A stretch of 64,000 nt of DNA from Sciurus carolinensis (taxonomy: Eukaryota > Chordata > Mammalia > Rodentia > Sciuridae), in assembly GCF_902686445.1 (NCBI RefSeq), contig NC_062232.1, forward strand, positions 33,250,454 through 33,314,453, read 5' to 3'. Each line of letters opens with the position of its first letter. Position 1 is the stretch's first letter. A program made the position numbers and the translations under genes. Positions 41,100 through 51,949 of the stretch are shown here, in pieces. The notes under the pieces are model-generated. The model made no database searches and had not been told where the DNA came from. It worked only from the letters and a program-made list of their open reading frames with translations.

Positions 41100-42425
41100 A
41101 ACATACCTTAAAGGCTTCACATTTCTTCAAAACCAAAGAAACCCCTCCTGTGCCCCCCAAAATCCCACTTTTCTGGCTAAATAAGACGTGAAAGTAGGGT
41201 GACACCCCTGTCCTCCCCCCCCACTCTAAATAAAGCTTAGGAGGGACCCAGTAACTTAAGAACACCAGATCCTGCAGATGAGAGGTGACAAAATGAAGAA
41301 TAAGTATACAGGCCTGCTGCTCCAACATGCTGGGTCAACACTGGCTTGGTCTATAGCCTCAGGCTGGTCCACTGTCCTCCCAAGATGCCCTTTTGACCTC
41401 TGTCCTGCCCTGTCACCTTCTCTTTTCTTCTTGATCAGAGGCAGAATCCATTTCTCCTTTGCCCTGAGAACAGAGCTGCCACTAGCCTACTTGGTGACTT
41501 TGTGAGAATTAGAGAAAGATGCCTCTGGGCCTCAATTCCAGCCCTGACTCCCTGTCTTGCTGGGGGACCTTTGTGCAGTACCCAAACTGCACCACCTGAT
41601 GCAGTGACCCTGTCTGAGAAGCCAGCTTACTTCAGGGGCTGCCCCCCCTGAGCATTGCTTAGTTCAGAACCACACAGTTCCTGCTGGATCTGGGTTTCTT
41701 TGCTTTCCAGCAAAATAATTGGCTTGGAATACCCAGATCACCTGAGAGGAGTCTTGGGGAGAACCAGGGACATCCTGGGAAGTCTCAGTGAGGGCACAAA
41801 AGGGGCAGGGAGGTCAGAGTTCACCCAGGAGTTCTCCATTAACTCTGAGGCTTCAATTTGCATTGATATCTAGAACATGAGCCTCAGACCCGGAAGCCTG
41901 GCTGCCAAGGAAATCTTGGTGAGGCAAGAGGAAAGTGGGCTGGAGGGTCCACATGCTTTTTGGATGTTCAAAAACAGGAAGATGATTCGATTTCAGATTT
42001 AGGGAAGGTATGTCATGTCAAAAGAGCCAGAGAAAATAGAACCACCAATACCAAAGTCAAACAAAATCATATTTTTCCACATGTTTCTATCTCTGTCTCC
42101 TAGTAGAGCCACAATGAAACAGCAGATCAAATAGCAGATCAAAGGCAGAGGCGAATACAATTATGTTGCCTGTGAAACCCCTAGCATGAAATTAGAAGTC
42201 AAACTCTCCATTCAGGGGTTAGAGACAAAGATAATGGGAATCTGGGGAGCTAGAGATGTACCCAGCCCTCTCAGTCACAATGCTATCCATGCTGGACATT
42301 TAAAACCACCCCCAGGGGGAAGGTGCAAACATTAAGTATTAAAGTAATTTCTTATTTTTTTCCACACTTACTTTAGAAAACACATGGACTACATTCCTAA
42401 TTTTGTACCACGTAAAGATATATGT
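41100..42425. other. Unassigned sequence
   Basis: About 1.3 kb with no family I can assign and no gene. CTCTAAATAAAGCTTAGG (41,224) carries an AATAAA, but no transcript context is seen. Confidence 0.35.
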
Positions 42426-42616
42426 AGCTGACCACGGTGATGCATGTCTGTAATTCCAGCGACTTGGGAGGCTGAGGCAGGAGGATTGCAAGTTTGAGGT
42501 CAGCCTCAGCAACTTAGGGAGGCCCTGTCTCAAAATCAAACATAAAAAGGGCTGGGATGTGGCTCAGGGGTTGAGAGCCACTGGGTTCGATAGCCAATTG
42601 TCCCCCTACCCCCACC
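42426..42616 (+). repeat. B1-dID SINE
   Basis: GCTGACCACGGTGATGCATG start, GGCTGGGATGTGGCTCAGGG ID half, ending GGGTTCGATAGCCAATTGTC. One base is lost in GCTGGG(G)ATG. Confidence 0.92.
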
Positions 42617-43059
42617 TAAGATATGTGTATATTGTGCAGGGGAAGGTGATTTGTAAGTCAATAGTGAAAAATGTCATCTGGACCAACAGAGGGTAACTGC
42701 ACATTGGCACGTGAAAGATAATGACACAGAGAGATCGCCAGTCTTGTCCATTACCTGTTTCCCTTTCAGGGCTGAGCAGTGGAAAACCCATCTGATGCCA
42801 CCATTCCATTCCTCCTCAGTCCTTCCTATACTTGACAAGCTCAGAGAGAGTGAGCTGTTCTTTGATATTTTCTATTTTTCATAAAATCCATATTTGCCTT
42901 ATACCTCTATTTCTTTTATCCTGGCCTAATTTTAGCTCACTGATTCCGTCTGCCCCAATATAATGTACGAGGCTTCTTGAGGGTATAAGTGCCTATTACA
43001 ACATGGATTATTCTGTTTAGAGTCACTGCTAATTAAGCTGAGTTCCCAAGAATGCTTGG
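42617..43059. other. Unassigned sequence, L2-like end
   Basis: 42,955-43,020 (AATGTACGAGGCTTCTTGAG, GGTATAAGTGCC) has the flavour of an L2 3' end. The remainder is unassigned. Confidence 0.35.
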
Positions 43060-43690
43060 CATGGCTTTTTTTTCTCCACGATGGCCACAAGTTCTCTGAT
43101 GCTCCTCCTGATTGAGAGGTAGGGTCTACCTTCTTTCCCCTGGAATCTGAGAAGGTTGGTAACCATAGTCACAAGGTGAATATACCACAAGTGACACTGT
43201 GGGTTGGTCAGAAAAGGTGATGGCAAGCTGGGTGCAGTGACACATGCCTGTAATCCCAGCGACTAGGGAGGCTGAGGCAGGAGGATAGCAAGATTGAGGC
43301 CAGCCTCAGGAATGTAGCAAGGCCCTAAGCAACTTAATGACACCCTGTCTCAAAATAAAAAAGGACTGGGGATGTGGCTGAGTGGTTAGGCGCCCCTGTG
43401 AAAAACGGAAGGAAGGAAGGAAGGAAGGAAGGAAGGAAGGGAGGAAGGGAGGAAGGGAGGGAGGAGAGGTGATAGCAGATTCCACCTTATTTGCTGGATG
43501 CTTATTTTGGTATCCAGAGCCACTGCCCTGTAAGTTAAAGTCCTTCCACCCTTAAGCTACCTAGAGAGCCCCATGTTTATGCTATGGGCCCAGCCAACAT
43601 CCAGACCTGGGGGTATAAACCCTTCCAGATTATTCCAGCCCTGAGCTATTGAGTATTTCCATCAAATGCCTCAGCCCTATTTTTAATAGT
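43060..43690. mobile_element. Old LTR-like repeat split by a SINE
   Basis: CCACAAGTGACACTGTGGGT on the left and CCACTGCCCTGTAAGTTAAA, GGGCCCAGCCAACATCCAGA on the right resemble internal parts of MaLR LTRs. The SINE at 43,226-43,466 lies between. Assignment is tentative. Confidence 0.4.
43226..43466 (+). repeat. B1-dID SINE with (GGAA)n tail
   Basis: GCTGGGTGCAGTGACACATG start. The ID half is cut short (GTTAGGCGCCCCTGTGAAAA) and followed by a run of GGAA units from about 43,407 to 43,466, shifting to GGGA. AGGTGATGGCA before and AGGTGATAGCA after are the target duplication. Confidence 0.93.
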
Positions 43691-43692
43691 TT

Positions 43693-43902
43693 GAGCACAC
43701 ACCTGTAATCCCAGTGGCTCTGTAGGCTGAGGCAGGAAGATCACAAGTTCAAAGTCAGGCTCAGCAACTTGGCCAGGCCCTGAGTAATGTAGACCCTGTC
43801 TCAAAATAAAGTATCAGAAAGGGCTGGGGATGTGTGGTTCAGTGGTTAGGTACCCCCGAGTTCAATCCCTGGTACCAAAAAAATCAAAAGTAAAAAAATT
43901 TG
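43693..43902 (+). repeat. B1-dID SINE
   Basis: GAGCACACACCTGTAATCCC start, GCTGGGGATGTGTGGTTCAG ID half with a two-base insertion, ending TTCAATCCCTGGTACC and an A-rich tail. Confidence 0.92.
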
Positions 43903-44008
43903 AGTCAGGGTCTCATTAAATTGCCCAGGTTGACCTTGAACTCGGGATCCTCCTGCCCCAGCCTCCCAAGTAGCTGGGACTATAGGCGTGTGCCATCACA
44001 CCTGGCTC
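43903..44008 (-). repeat. 7SL-type SINE monomer
   Basis: GAGTCAGGGTCTCATTAAAT, TGCCCAGGTTGACCTTGAAC, CCAGCCTCCCAAGTAGCTGG and GCGTGTGCCATCACACCTGG are closer to free B1/Alu monomer text than to the B1 half of B1-dID. Confidence 0.82.
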
Positions 44009-44710
44009 CAACATCTTGTTCTTTTATGAAATCCCTATAGGACAGTGACCTGTCTCCTTAAATCCCAATCTCACACTCCCCCTAAAGGATCTGTTTAAAG
44101 GACCCTATTTGTCACTCTCTCCCAACTTAACGCTAGCTGCACAAGGGAGCCAGTTCACCAGGGAGGAAAGAGAGGGACCAAGCATTTCCACCAGCTCATC
44201 CTGCTCTCCCATCTCGAACCTTCTCTCCCGACACCTTCCCTGCCCCTCCTTGAGAGTACTGCTCTCAGGGACAGGGCTGAACGGCACGGCAGATTACTTC
44301 ATTTCTTCCACATTCCCCTCCAGGTCCCACATCTTTTCATCCAGACTCCCAACAGCCCGACGTAGGTCACACCCCAGTCCCGTGAGTTTCCGTTCGCATG
44401 AGCAGGCCTTCGTGCAGAAGCGCCCAGCAGCTCAGGTGGGCACTCCAGGCCCGATGCCCAGGCAACCCACTGACCCTGACCTGACCCTGACCCGAGGCTG
44501 TCCTCTGGTAGAAGACTGAGGAGGGGCTACAAACCATCTGCAGTGTGTAAGACCAAAGAGGGGAACATAGTCCTACCCCTGTCCCTCAAACAAAAGCAAG
44601 CCGAGCATCCAGGAGCTGGCAAAAGCTGAGGCTCAGGAAGAAGGGCGACGTTAGCCCGAGAGTTGGGGCCAGCATCGGTGACATTATAGCCAGACTTTAT
44701 CTCTGTCTCC
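44009..44710. other. Unassigned single-copy sequence
   Basis: No repeat recognised. A 136-codon plus frame (44,109-44,519) has no known domain. Confidence 0.4.
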
Positions 44711-44793
44711 CCTTTTTTTTCAGCCTTACCGGGGACTGAACCCAGGGCCTTCTGCATGCTAGGCAAGCGCTCTAACACTGAGCTACATCCCTA
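44711..44793 (-). repeat. ID element
   Basis: TTTTTTTTCAGCCTTACCGG, GGACTGAACCCAGGGCCTTC, GCAAGCGCTCTAACACTGAG, CTACATCCCTAGC. Confidence 0.88.
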
Positions 44794-44825
44794 GCTGACC
44801 CCCACCAACACCATTATTTTCCTGT

Positions 44826-45065
44826 CTTTTTTCTTTTTTTCTTTTGGTACTGGGGGATTGAACCCAGGGGTGCTTTAACACTGAGGCACACCCCCATTCC
44901 TTTTTTGAGACAGGGTCTCACTAAGTTGCTGAGGCTGGCCTCGAGCCTGCCCTCCTCCTGCCTCAGCCTCCCGAGTAGCTGAGATTACAGGCAAGTACCA
45001 CTGAGCCAGGCACTCAGTCCTTTTGATTTTTTACTTAGAGACAGAGTGTGCCGCTACACCTGGCT
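44826..45065 (-). repeat. B1-dID SINE plus remnant
   Basis: TTTTGGTACTGGGGGATTGA, TTTAACACTGAGGCACACCC, then CCTCAGCCTCCCGAGTAGCT. After 45,020 a second stub (ACTTAGAGACAGAGTGTGCC, GCTACACCTGGCTTG) looks like the remains of another copy. Confidence 0.85.
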
Positions 45066-45091
45066 TGAGAAATTCTCTCTAAAAACAAATG

Positions 45092-45160
45092 AAAAAGGCC
45101 TAGGGAGCACTTACCTGGCATGCATAAGACCTGGGTTTGGTCCCCAGTACTACAAGTAAA
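45092..45160 (+). repeat. ID element, 5' truncated
   Basis: GGCCTAGGGAGCACTTACCT, GGCATGCATAAGACCTGGGT, TTGGTCCCCAGTACTACAAG. Confidence 0.72.
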
Positions 45161-45404
45161 GCCTGCAATGGGGAGAAAATTGACCGAATTGGGGGGATGG
45201 AAGTGGGGAGGGGGTGAGAGGCAGGGAGCTACTGAACAGGCCACCATAGGAGGAGGATTAAAGAGAAGCAGGCAGTCTCACCACTTGCCTGCTCTCTCAA
45301 ATGCCAGGGCACAGACTCTCCAAAGCTAAAATACAACCAAGCTATACAAGCAGAGGTGGAAGCTAAAGGGACACTTCTCCCCCAGGTCACAGAAAGCCAG
45401 CGCT

Positions 45405-45600
45405 GCAGGTGGGGTGGTGTACCTGTAATCCCAGCCACACTGGAGGCTGAGGCAGGAGGACGACAAGTTTAAGGTCAGCCTGGACAACTCAGCAAGACCC
45501 TGTCTCAAAATAACAAATACAAAGGGCTGGGACGTGGCTCAGTGGTAGAGTGCTTGCCTACCTTGGGCAAGACCCTGGGCTCCATCCCAGCACTGGTGGT
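45405..45600 (+). repeat. B1-dID SINE
   Basis: GGTGGGGTGGTGTACCTGTA start, GGCTGGGACGTGGCTCAGTG, GTAGAGTGCTTGCCTACCTT, ending GGGCTCCATCCCAGCACTGG. The ID half is of the longer free-ID type. Confidence 0.9.
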
Positions 45601-45828
45601 GGGGGGCGGGGAGCTGGCACCAAGTGGGTTTACCTGCCATCACCCATCTCCAGCAAACAGCCCACGACCCTCAGTGCGCAACCAGGGCACATCCACAGCT
45701 CAGCTGTGTGTGAGCGAGCAGACCAAGGGCTGGCATGGCTCTCCCCAAGTTCACAGCTTTGGAGCTGCCTGCCTATGGGACAGGGTGGTCCTGTGGCTCC
45801 GATTCACACATTTTAAATGCAATACTTC

Positions 45829-46007
45829 CTTATTTATTTATTTATTTATACCAGGGATTGAACCCAGGGTCTCATTACTACTGAGCCTCATACCCAGCCC
45901 ATTTTAATATTTTATTCAGAGACAGGGTCTCGCTGAGTTGCTTAGGGCCTCACAAAATTGCTGAGGCTGGCCTCCGGATTACAGTTGTACGCCACTGCAC
46001 CTGGCTT
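45829..46007 (-). repeat. B1-dID SINE
   Basis: A (TTTA)n tail, ACCAGGGATTGAACCCAGGG, a shortened ID half, then GAGACAGGGTCTCGCTGAGT, ending GTACGCCACTGCACCTGGCT. Confidence 0.9.
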
Positions 46008-46094
46008 ATTTGTTTGGTTTTGTTAGCAGGGCTAGGCATGGAACAGGACCTTGAACATAATACAGGCGCTCTCCATTGAGCTATCTCTAGCCCA
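46008..46094 (-). repeat. ID element, degraded
   Basis: GTTAGCAGGGCTAGGCATGG, AACAGGACCTTGAACATAAT, GCTCTCCATTGAGCTATCTC, TAGCCC. Confidence 0.75.
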
Positions 46095-46239
46095 GAAGCG
46101 TTTCTTTATTCTGACCCAAATCCCAGGCCAGGAAGACTTGCACCTAGCTAGGGCCTTACACAAACCTTCCTTCCTACACTTCAAACAATATCTGCCCAAG
46201 TCTTCCCAAGTCCTCCTTTCCCTCCTTCAAGAGCACAAT

Positions 46240-46400
46240 ATTTACTAAGAGCTCATTATTACCTTCCTGATGTTTTCCATGTAATTACCTCACCTGATCT
46301 TCCTCCAATCTTGTGACATAGGCACTCTTAGGCCCATTTGAAAGATAAGGAAACGGAAGCTCAGAGAAGCTACACACCCATTGGAGTAGAGCTTCCCTCT
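46240..46400 (+). repeat. MIR
   Basis: TTTACTAAGAGCTCATTATT, ACCTCACCTGATCTTCCTCC, CCATTTGAAAGATAAGGAAA, CGGAAGCTCAGAGAAGC. Confidence 0.75.
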
Positions 46401-46456
46401 GAAGCCCAGATGTGTCCTGTTCCAGAGCTTTCCACCATAGTCTTGAGTATCCAAAC

Positions 46457-46630
46457 TTTTTTTTTTTTTTGTACCAGGGATTGAACCCAGGGGCACTTAA
46501 CCCCTGAGTCATGTCCCCAGCCCTTTTTAGTTTTTCTTTAAGTTGCTGAGGCTGGCTTTGAACTCGAGATCTTCCTGCCTCAGCCTCCTGAGCCGCTGGG
46601 ATTATAGGCGTGTGCCACTGCACCCGACTA
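46457..46630 (-). repeat. B1-dID SINE
   Basis: T14 tail, GTACCAGGGATTGAACCCAG, CCCCTGAGTCATGTCCCCAG, with a shortened linker. AGTATCCAAAC before and AGTACCCAAAC after are the target duplication. Confidence 0.95.
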
Positions 46631-46800
46631 GTACCCAAACAGTTTGATGATTTATTTTGTGCCATGCCGTACTCCAAGCCCTCGAAGATAAGTAAAACCA
46701 TCCCGGTCTTGAGGAATCTGCAGTTTAGCACAGGAGACCCACAGACTACCACCAGCAGGTTGGGGCTCTGAATTTGGTATGGTCCCAGTAGCTGGGAGCC

Positions 46801-46897
46801 TTTTTTTTGGGGGGGGGGGTTGGTGCTGGGAATCGAACCCATGGCCTTGTGCTTGCAAGGCAAGCGCTTTACCCACTGAACTATCTCCCCAGCCCTG
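46801..46897 (-). repeat. ID element, nearly intact
   Basis: T8G11 tail, GGTGCTGGGAATCGAACCCA, GCAAGCGCTTTACCCACTGA, ACTATCTCCCCAGCCC. Flanked by the perfect duplication CTGGGAGCC. Last SINE before the second SINE-free block. Confidence 0.95.
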
Positions 46898-47689
46898 GGA
46901 GCCCTTTTGAATATCTGCATCACTATTGCTCCTCGGCCTGCCCCTGCTTGCTTGGCTCCTCTGCTTTCTTCTCACAGGACGGCTCTTCTTGTCCTTTTTA
47001 GGCACCCATGTAGGCTTACCTCCATGCCTGTTTCTCTCCTCCTGTACCCCCCACACCCATCAGGGATTTCAGCACCCTATTTGCCTTGGATGGGTAGATT
47101 TCCTTGACGTCTGGCGCCCCAGCGAAGCAGCTGGACCTGGACAGCAGCCTCAGGCTTGCTCAACTGGAAAATGGGTACAGGGATGGGGACACTGAGCAGG
47201 CTGGTAGGCCCTCACGGGGCTTTCATTGGAGTCTGTTGGAGGACTTTGGGTTTCCTCAGATGAAAGGCCCTTAAGTGCATCTGGTTATGATTACCAGGAA
47301 GGAGAAAGCCAGGCAGCCTCTGGGGGGTTGGACTAGTCATCTGGCCTTGCCTGCCTTCCTGCTGGCAGAGCTGGCTGCTGGTGAGGCCAGGTGTGGGGGC
47401 AAGCAGCAAGTACCGCCAGTACAGGACCCTCCAACTCTCCAAGGCTCCTGACCCCAGCCCCGCCAGGCTTCTCTGAGAAAATCAAGTTCAGAGTGGCTGC
47501 TGCCCACCTCAGATCAGCAGCTCTTCACTCATCTCTGCCAGCTTCCCTCTCTAAAATACCCTCCATTAACTTCCCCCGGGCCCTTCTCCCTCCCATGAAG
47601 TTCAAATAGGCTTTTGCTGGAAGGTTTCTAAAAGCGATAAAAAAATGAAAAAAATAAAAAACTAAGCAAATACAGACTTTAAAAAGTTA
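46898..47689. other. SINE-free single-copy sequence
   Basis: No repeat recognised, except an AT-rich patch at 47,635-47,690 (AAAAAAATGAAAAAAATAAA-like). No gene is supported. Confidence 0.4.
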
Positions 47690-47840
47690 AAAAACCTCAA
47701 CGTTTTCTTCTTTTCAACCAGATGGGTTTTCCCATAAAACAGACATCGTTTAGGATGTTCCACGTCACTGTAATTGACAAGCATGCTGAATTAAGGAAAG
47801 AGATTAATATGAAAATAACGTGGCTAACCAGGAACATCAT
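47690..47840. promoter_or_regulatory. Candidate regulatory element
   Basis: CATCGTTTAGGATGTTCCAC, GTCACTGTAATTGACAAGCA, GCTGAATTAAGGAAAGAGAT and TAATATGAAAATAACGTGGC. Contains TGTAATTGACA, a TAAT core with flanking symmetry (TGTAATTGACA / TGTCAATTACA). No repeat explains the block. Confidence 0.35.
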
Positions 47841-48039
47841 CCGGCAGTCCCCAGCGGTTCTGGGCCCCACACCTGTCCCTATGCTGGACTCCACGTGGGC
47901 ACAAAAAGATCTTGGGGGATCCTATGGGTTAACACAGACCGCGATTCTAGAAAGGAAAATGCGTTTTCTTCTTCTTCCCGCCCTGGTTTAATCCTGCTGC
48001 GTGTTATTATTGTCAAGTCTCTTCGCACCACCGTTTCTA

Positions 48040-49290
48040 AAAAGAAAACCCGTGGGTCTGCGCGGCTCTCCGCCGCCTGCTCGGCTTTTATTGTGCACGC
48101 AGCGGGGCCTGCGTGGATCCAGCACGTCGTGACCATCTCGCAGGCGCGCACGGACACCCTCGGATTGGCATTTCGATAAGAGCTCGGCGCATTGTCTCAG
48201 CGGCACGCACACACACGCGCGCGCACACACATCTCTCTCTCTCTCTCTCTCTTTCTCTCTCACACACTCACACACACACACACACACACACGCACAATAA
48301 AGGGCTACAGACCCCTTGGCCAAGCCTCCATTGCAACCCATAATTAGGGATGACCTTTGCGAAAGGCAATTAAAATATGGTAATGCCGATGCGCTTGCCT
48401 GTTTCCAAAAAGAAAAATACACAGGTGTTGGCTTCAGCAGGCTCCACCTGGCCCGGCCGGGGGCCTCCGAAGGCTCATGAATGAACTCTTTCTCCAGGGA
48501 AGCTTCCATTCCCCGCTACCTACGCGAGCGAGGGCTCCCCTCCTCGTCCTCCCCTCCCCCACCAGGGCTCCGGCAGCCAGGAGCTTGCTGGCGGCGGCGG
48601 GGCTTTGTCATCGGAACGCACACGCGAGCACCCTGCCACCACGGGACCGCGGCGGCCGCTGCGCTTGTCCTTCCTCGCCGCGCTCCCCTCCCCGCCTCCT
48701 CTTTTAAAGAGCTCCTCCAAACCCTTTCTTCGTCCTTGATGGGCACGGCCCTTTGCAACGAGGAGCTCGGGAAGCATTGGAAGGGGGCTTCTCGCAGGGT
48801 GCGGGCCGGGGAGGGAGGGCTCCGGTCCCGACACGCGCGGAGACGGCGCGTGGGCAGCCGGGCTTTGTTTGGCCCCTTGCCCCTTCCCGGAGGGCGGAAA
48901 AGCCTCGGCCCACGGGCGAACTGGCGGCGGTGAACGCTAGCAGCTCCCCTCCAACCCAAGTGCACCGTGAACCCCCCTCCGGAGTGCCCTCCGGACTTGG
49001 TCCGGGTGGGGCGCGCCGCTGCGGGGAGGGTCTCCCCGTCCACAAGTGGCCCTCCCCACGCAGACGAATGTGCAGTGTCATTATGGAGGCTCCTGTTGCT
49101 CGAGGCCTCGGGGACGCTGGGGAGGAGCGCGCGCACCCCATCCCTACACTGCGCCCAAGGCAAGGGAGCCCCCAGGAACTGGGACTCCCGGGGGGGGGGT
49201 TGCCTGGAGGAGACACCGCAGCAGGCCTTCCCGCTCCTCCCGGTTGCCTTCCGGGACCACGAGCACGGAGCCAGGGCGGCCTCTCGCCTT
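48040..49290. promoter_or_regulatory. CpG island with internal microsatellite
   Basis: CpG-dense at 48,050-48,225 and 48,480-49,270, separated by a compound simple repeat (48,190-48,296) and a balanced-composition patch (48,300-48,420). Overlapping open frames on both strands (193 and 215 codons) argue for compositional openness. The patch holds CATAATTAGGGATGACCTTT, GCGAAAGGCAATTAAAATAT and GGTAATGCCGATGCGCTTGC, which look like a transcription-factor cluster. Confidence 0.55.
48190..48296. repeat. Compound (CA)n(CG)n(CA)n(CT)n(CA)n microsatellite
   Basis: GCACACACACGCGCGCGCAC, then about 17 CT/TT units, then CACACACTCACACACACACA. It is embedded between CpG-dense segments and not attached to a SINE. 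Confidence 0.95.
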
Positions 49291-49309
49291 TCATTACGGG
49301 GCCTACGAA

Positions 49310-49440
49310 AGCAGCAGCCCAGGCAAATATGTAGCTATTAAAATTAATCGCCCTGCGTTGTCAGCTGAACATAATGCAAATTATTTATGGGCTGTCTGCG
49401 CAATATTTATCATCGTGCAGGCTCCAGGCGCTTCGTGCCT
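49310..49440. promoter_or_regulatory. Candidate enhancer with POU octamer
   Basis: AATATGTAGCTATTAAAATT, AATCGCCCTGCGTTGTCAGC, then ATAATGCAAATTATTTATGG and GCGCAATATTTATCATCGTG. ATGCAAAT at 49,374-49,381 is an exact POU octamer next to ATTA and TTTAT cores. The block sits at the right edge of the CpG island. It is among the most enhancer-like stretches in the window. Confidence 0.45.
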
Positions 49441-51129
49441 CCTGGCCTCCCCCGCCCGCCCTGGCCCGCGCAGGGCGAAGCTGAGCGCAGGCTGCTGCGG
49501 CCCGGGGGTTCTGGGCACCCCAATGGGCTTCCCGGGGCGAGGCCGTGCCTCAGACTGACTTCCAGGCCGACAGGTTCACTTTAGATGCTGCCATTCACTG
49601 CACATTTATGGGAGGCCCACTAGGCGCAAAATCAGGAGGACCGCTAAATCAGGGGGTAAAAACCAACTGGGAGAAATCTGAACCAAACAGACCAGCTCAG
49701 GCCGCAAGGGTGAGGCAGGCGGAGACTCCTAGACTGCCCAAGAGGATTTTCTGACTCAAGTCTGACCAACCCGGGAAACCCATGTTTGTGGAGGTGGATT
49801 TGCACCAGGAGAAACCAAGAGCATCGGATGTGTCCAACCGGTCCGGTACAAGGCTGTCAACTGGAACAAGAGGAATTCGGTGTCCTCTGAACCTCCAAAC
49901 TTGTTTGCTGATCGCAGATAACAGATTAACTGCTAATTGTCGAAATCGGCCAGCCACTCAGTTTATCACTGCTGGGGAGCCCCTTGGTATTCGCTGCACT
50001 TTTTATATGTAAAAACAACCTCGGTACCTCCTAAACTGCTTTTGTGTGGCTTTTGTTTCTCTTTCAAATACGGTGTTTTTAAAAACAGCAGCAACACGCC
50101 ACCCCACCCCCTCTCCAACCAAGCCTTCTGGTTTAAAACAAAACAAAACAAAACAAAACAAAAACCAGGAGAAATAATCTATAGGACAATCCCCCCCTAC
50201 TGGTCGGCGCTGGCGTTGGGGCTTTTTACGCAGATCGAGTCGCCCAGGGCTGCGGAGGTAAACAGGCTTTCTGCACCGCTGCTAAATGAATCACGAGGGG
50301 AAGGGCCCGGGCTGCGGGGCGGGGGAGGCCTCGGGATCCGGGCTGGGCGCCAAGGCCGGGAGGGAGCAGCCAGAGGGGCCGTGGGGTGGAGGCGGGTTAA
50401 CCCTAGCCAGAGGCCTCAGGGCCTGGGAGGGGAGAGGCAGGCCGGTTGGGAGGTCTAGCCGGAGCCCCCTCCTGCCCCTCGAAATCTACCAGGCAGGGTG
50501 AATGCCTGGCCTGGGCCTCCATCCCAGCGTGCCTGGGCACCACCTGGGGCTAGTCATGCTGCCTGAGTCCATCTGCGGGAAAGGAGGTCACAGGGCACCC
50601 CCTCAACACACACACTTTTAACAGCTCTGGGCCCTCCAGAGGCGGAGGCAGGCCTAGCTCTCTGGATATTCACTTTAAGCAAATGAGGGCCCCTCTTCGC
50701 TGTGCTCACCCCGCAGCCAACATCACCTGGGACTTAGCAGAGCAAGCCTGAGTCAGGGCCTACTTCCGGGGTCCTGGGATGTGTGGTATCTGCTCTCAGG
50801 GCTAAGAGAAAGGGACCTGCCTGGGAAGCTACTTTGCATTTATACCTTTCTTCCGCTTTTCTTTTTTAAATGTGACTTGACCTATTTAAAGACCCCTTTT
50901 GGTACCCATAACCCCCAATTTTAATACAGATTTTTCTTCGAACATTCTCCCATTATTTCAGAAATCTAATTTGAAACGATGTAAAGAGATATTAGGTTGC
51001 TCTGGGATTCACGGTATCTCGAACATTCTTGCATGAATTTGAGCAAGGGCTTAGTTTTACTGTTTTGAAATCAGCAAATAGCTAGTTTTTCTATGTAACA
51101 GACTGAACAGTGAACAAGTCGAAGTGGGC
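49441..51129. other. SINE-free sequence
   Basis: GC-rich to about 49,560, then mixed. CCATTCACTGCACATTTATG (49,591) and CTTTAAGCAAATGAGGGCCC (50,672) are repeat-free patches of balanced composition. A CAAAA repeat lies at 50,138-50,165. No gene is supported. Confidence 0.4.
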
Positions 51130-51250
51130 AGGTCAGGCCGCATTTACAAAGTGCTTTGATACTTTCGTCCTCAGAAACCCACCTGAGGACAGGGTAAGTG
51201 TTACTGTTCTCATTTTACAGATTACAAAACAGCCCCCCTTTCCATTTCAG
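51130..51250 (+). repeat. MIR fragment
   Basis: ACAAAGTGCTTTGATACTTT, GGACAGGGTAAGTGTTACTG, TTCTCATTTTACAGATTACA, AAACAG. Confidence 0.6.
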
Positions 51251-51949
51251 GAAGCTAGCCTTCCTCATTGAAGAGGGGCCAGAAGCCAGGTGAAATCTGC
51301 TTGTTCCTGCCTGCACGACCCTCCTCCGGGTCAGTGCCATCTAGTAACTGCTGCATCCTTTTCCGGGATCTGTCTGCCAGCCGAGCCACCCTCTGGCTTG
51401 TGGCAGTTCCTTCCACAGCCTGCAGACCTCACCGAACGTCTGTTTATTCACTTCCCTCCACCAGGTCAATTCCGACTGCAGGCCTGGGAGGACAGTTTTA
51501 AAGTGTTTCTGCAGACAGACCCTCTGGCCCCGCCGGAAGTGTTTTATGGACCTGTGAGCCCAGTTAATCCCAAGAGGCGAGGCAGGATTAGTCCCGGGTG
51601 TGGGTGGGGGATGCCTGCATTTAGGCTTAATTCCCAAGGGGGGTGGCCGAGGAGATGAGGGTCCGGTGGCTTCTGCAATGTGTGCCCCCTCCCCATTAGA
51701 CTCTGGAGATTCGAGCCAGAACCGAAGGTCACGATCTGGTTGGAAACTTAGGCATGTGGTCCCTGCCCCTCCTCCGTCCTCGGCCAGGTGTGGTGTGTGT
51801 GGGGGGGGGCGCCCTGGGAGATCAGAATGAACGTGGAGAGCGAGTGACGAGCGCAGTTGTGTGTTTTTTTCCCAGGTTTTATTCTCCCAGCCCTGTGGAA
51901 AGGAGGAGAGCCGCAACCGGGGAGGGAGCCGGAAAGAAACACTTAATCA
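51251..51949. other. SINE-free single-copy sequence
   Basis: No repeat recognised. A pyrimidine-rich acceptor-like GTGTTTTTTTCCCAG|G lies at 51,860-51,876 on plus. The overlapping open frames (122 codons plus, 191 minus) show no domain. Confidence 0.4.

Noticed and set aside
48516..49334. Overlapping 215-codon (minus) and 193-codon (plus) frames
   Set aside because: Both strands open over the same bases, so neither can be favoured without conservation evidence.
51332..51348. CTCF-like GTGCCATCTAGTAA on minus
   Set aside because: The final two core positions do not match, so it is weaker than the site at 29,055.
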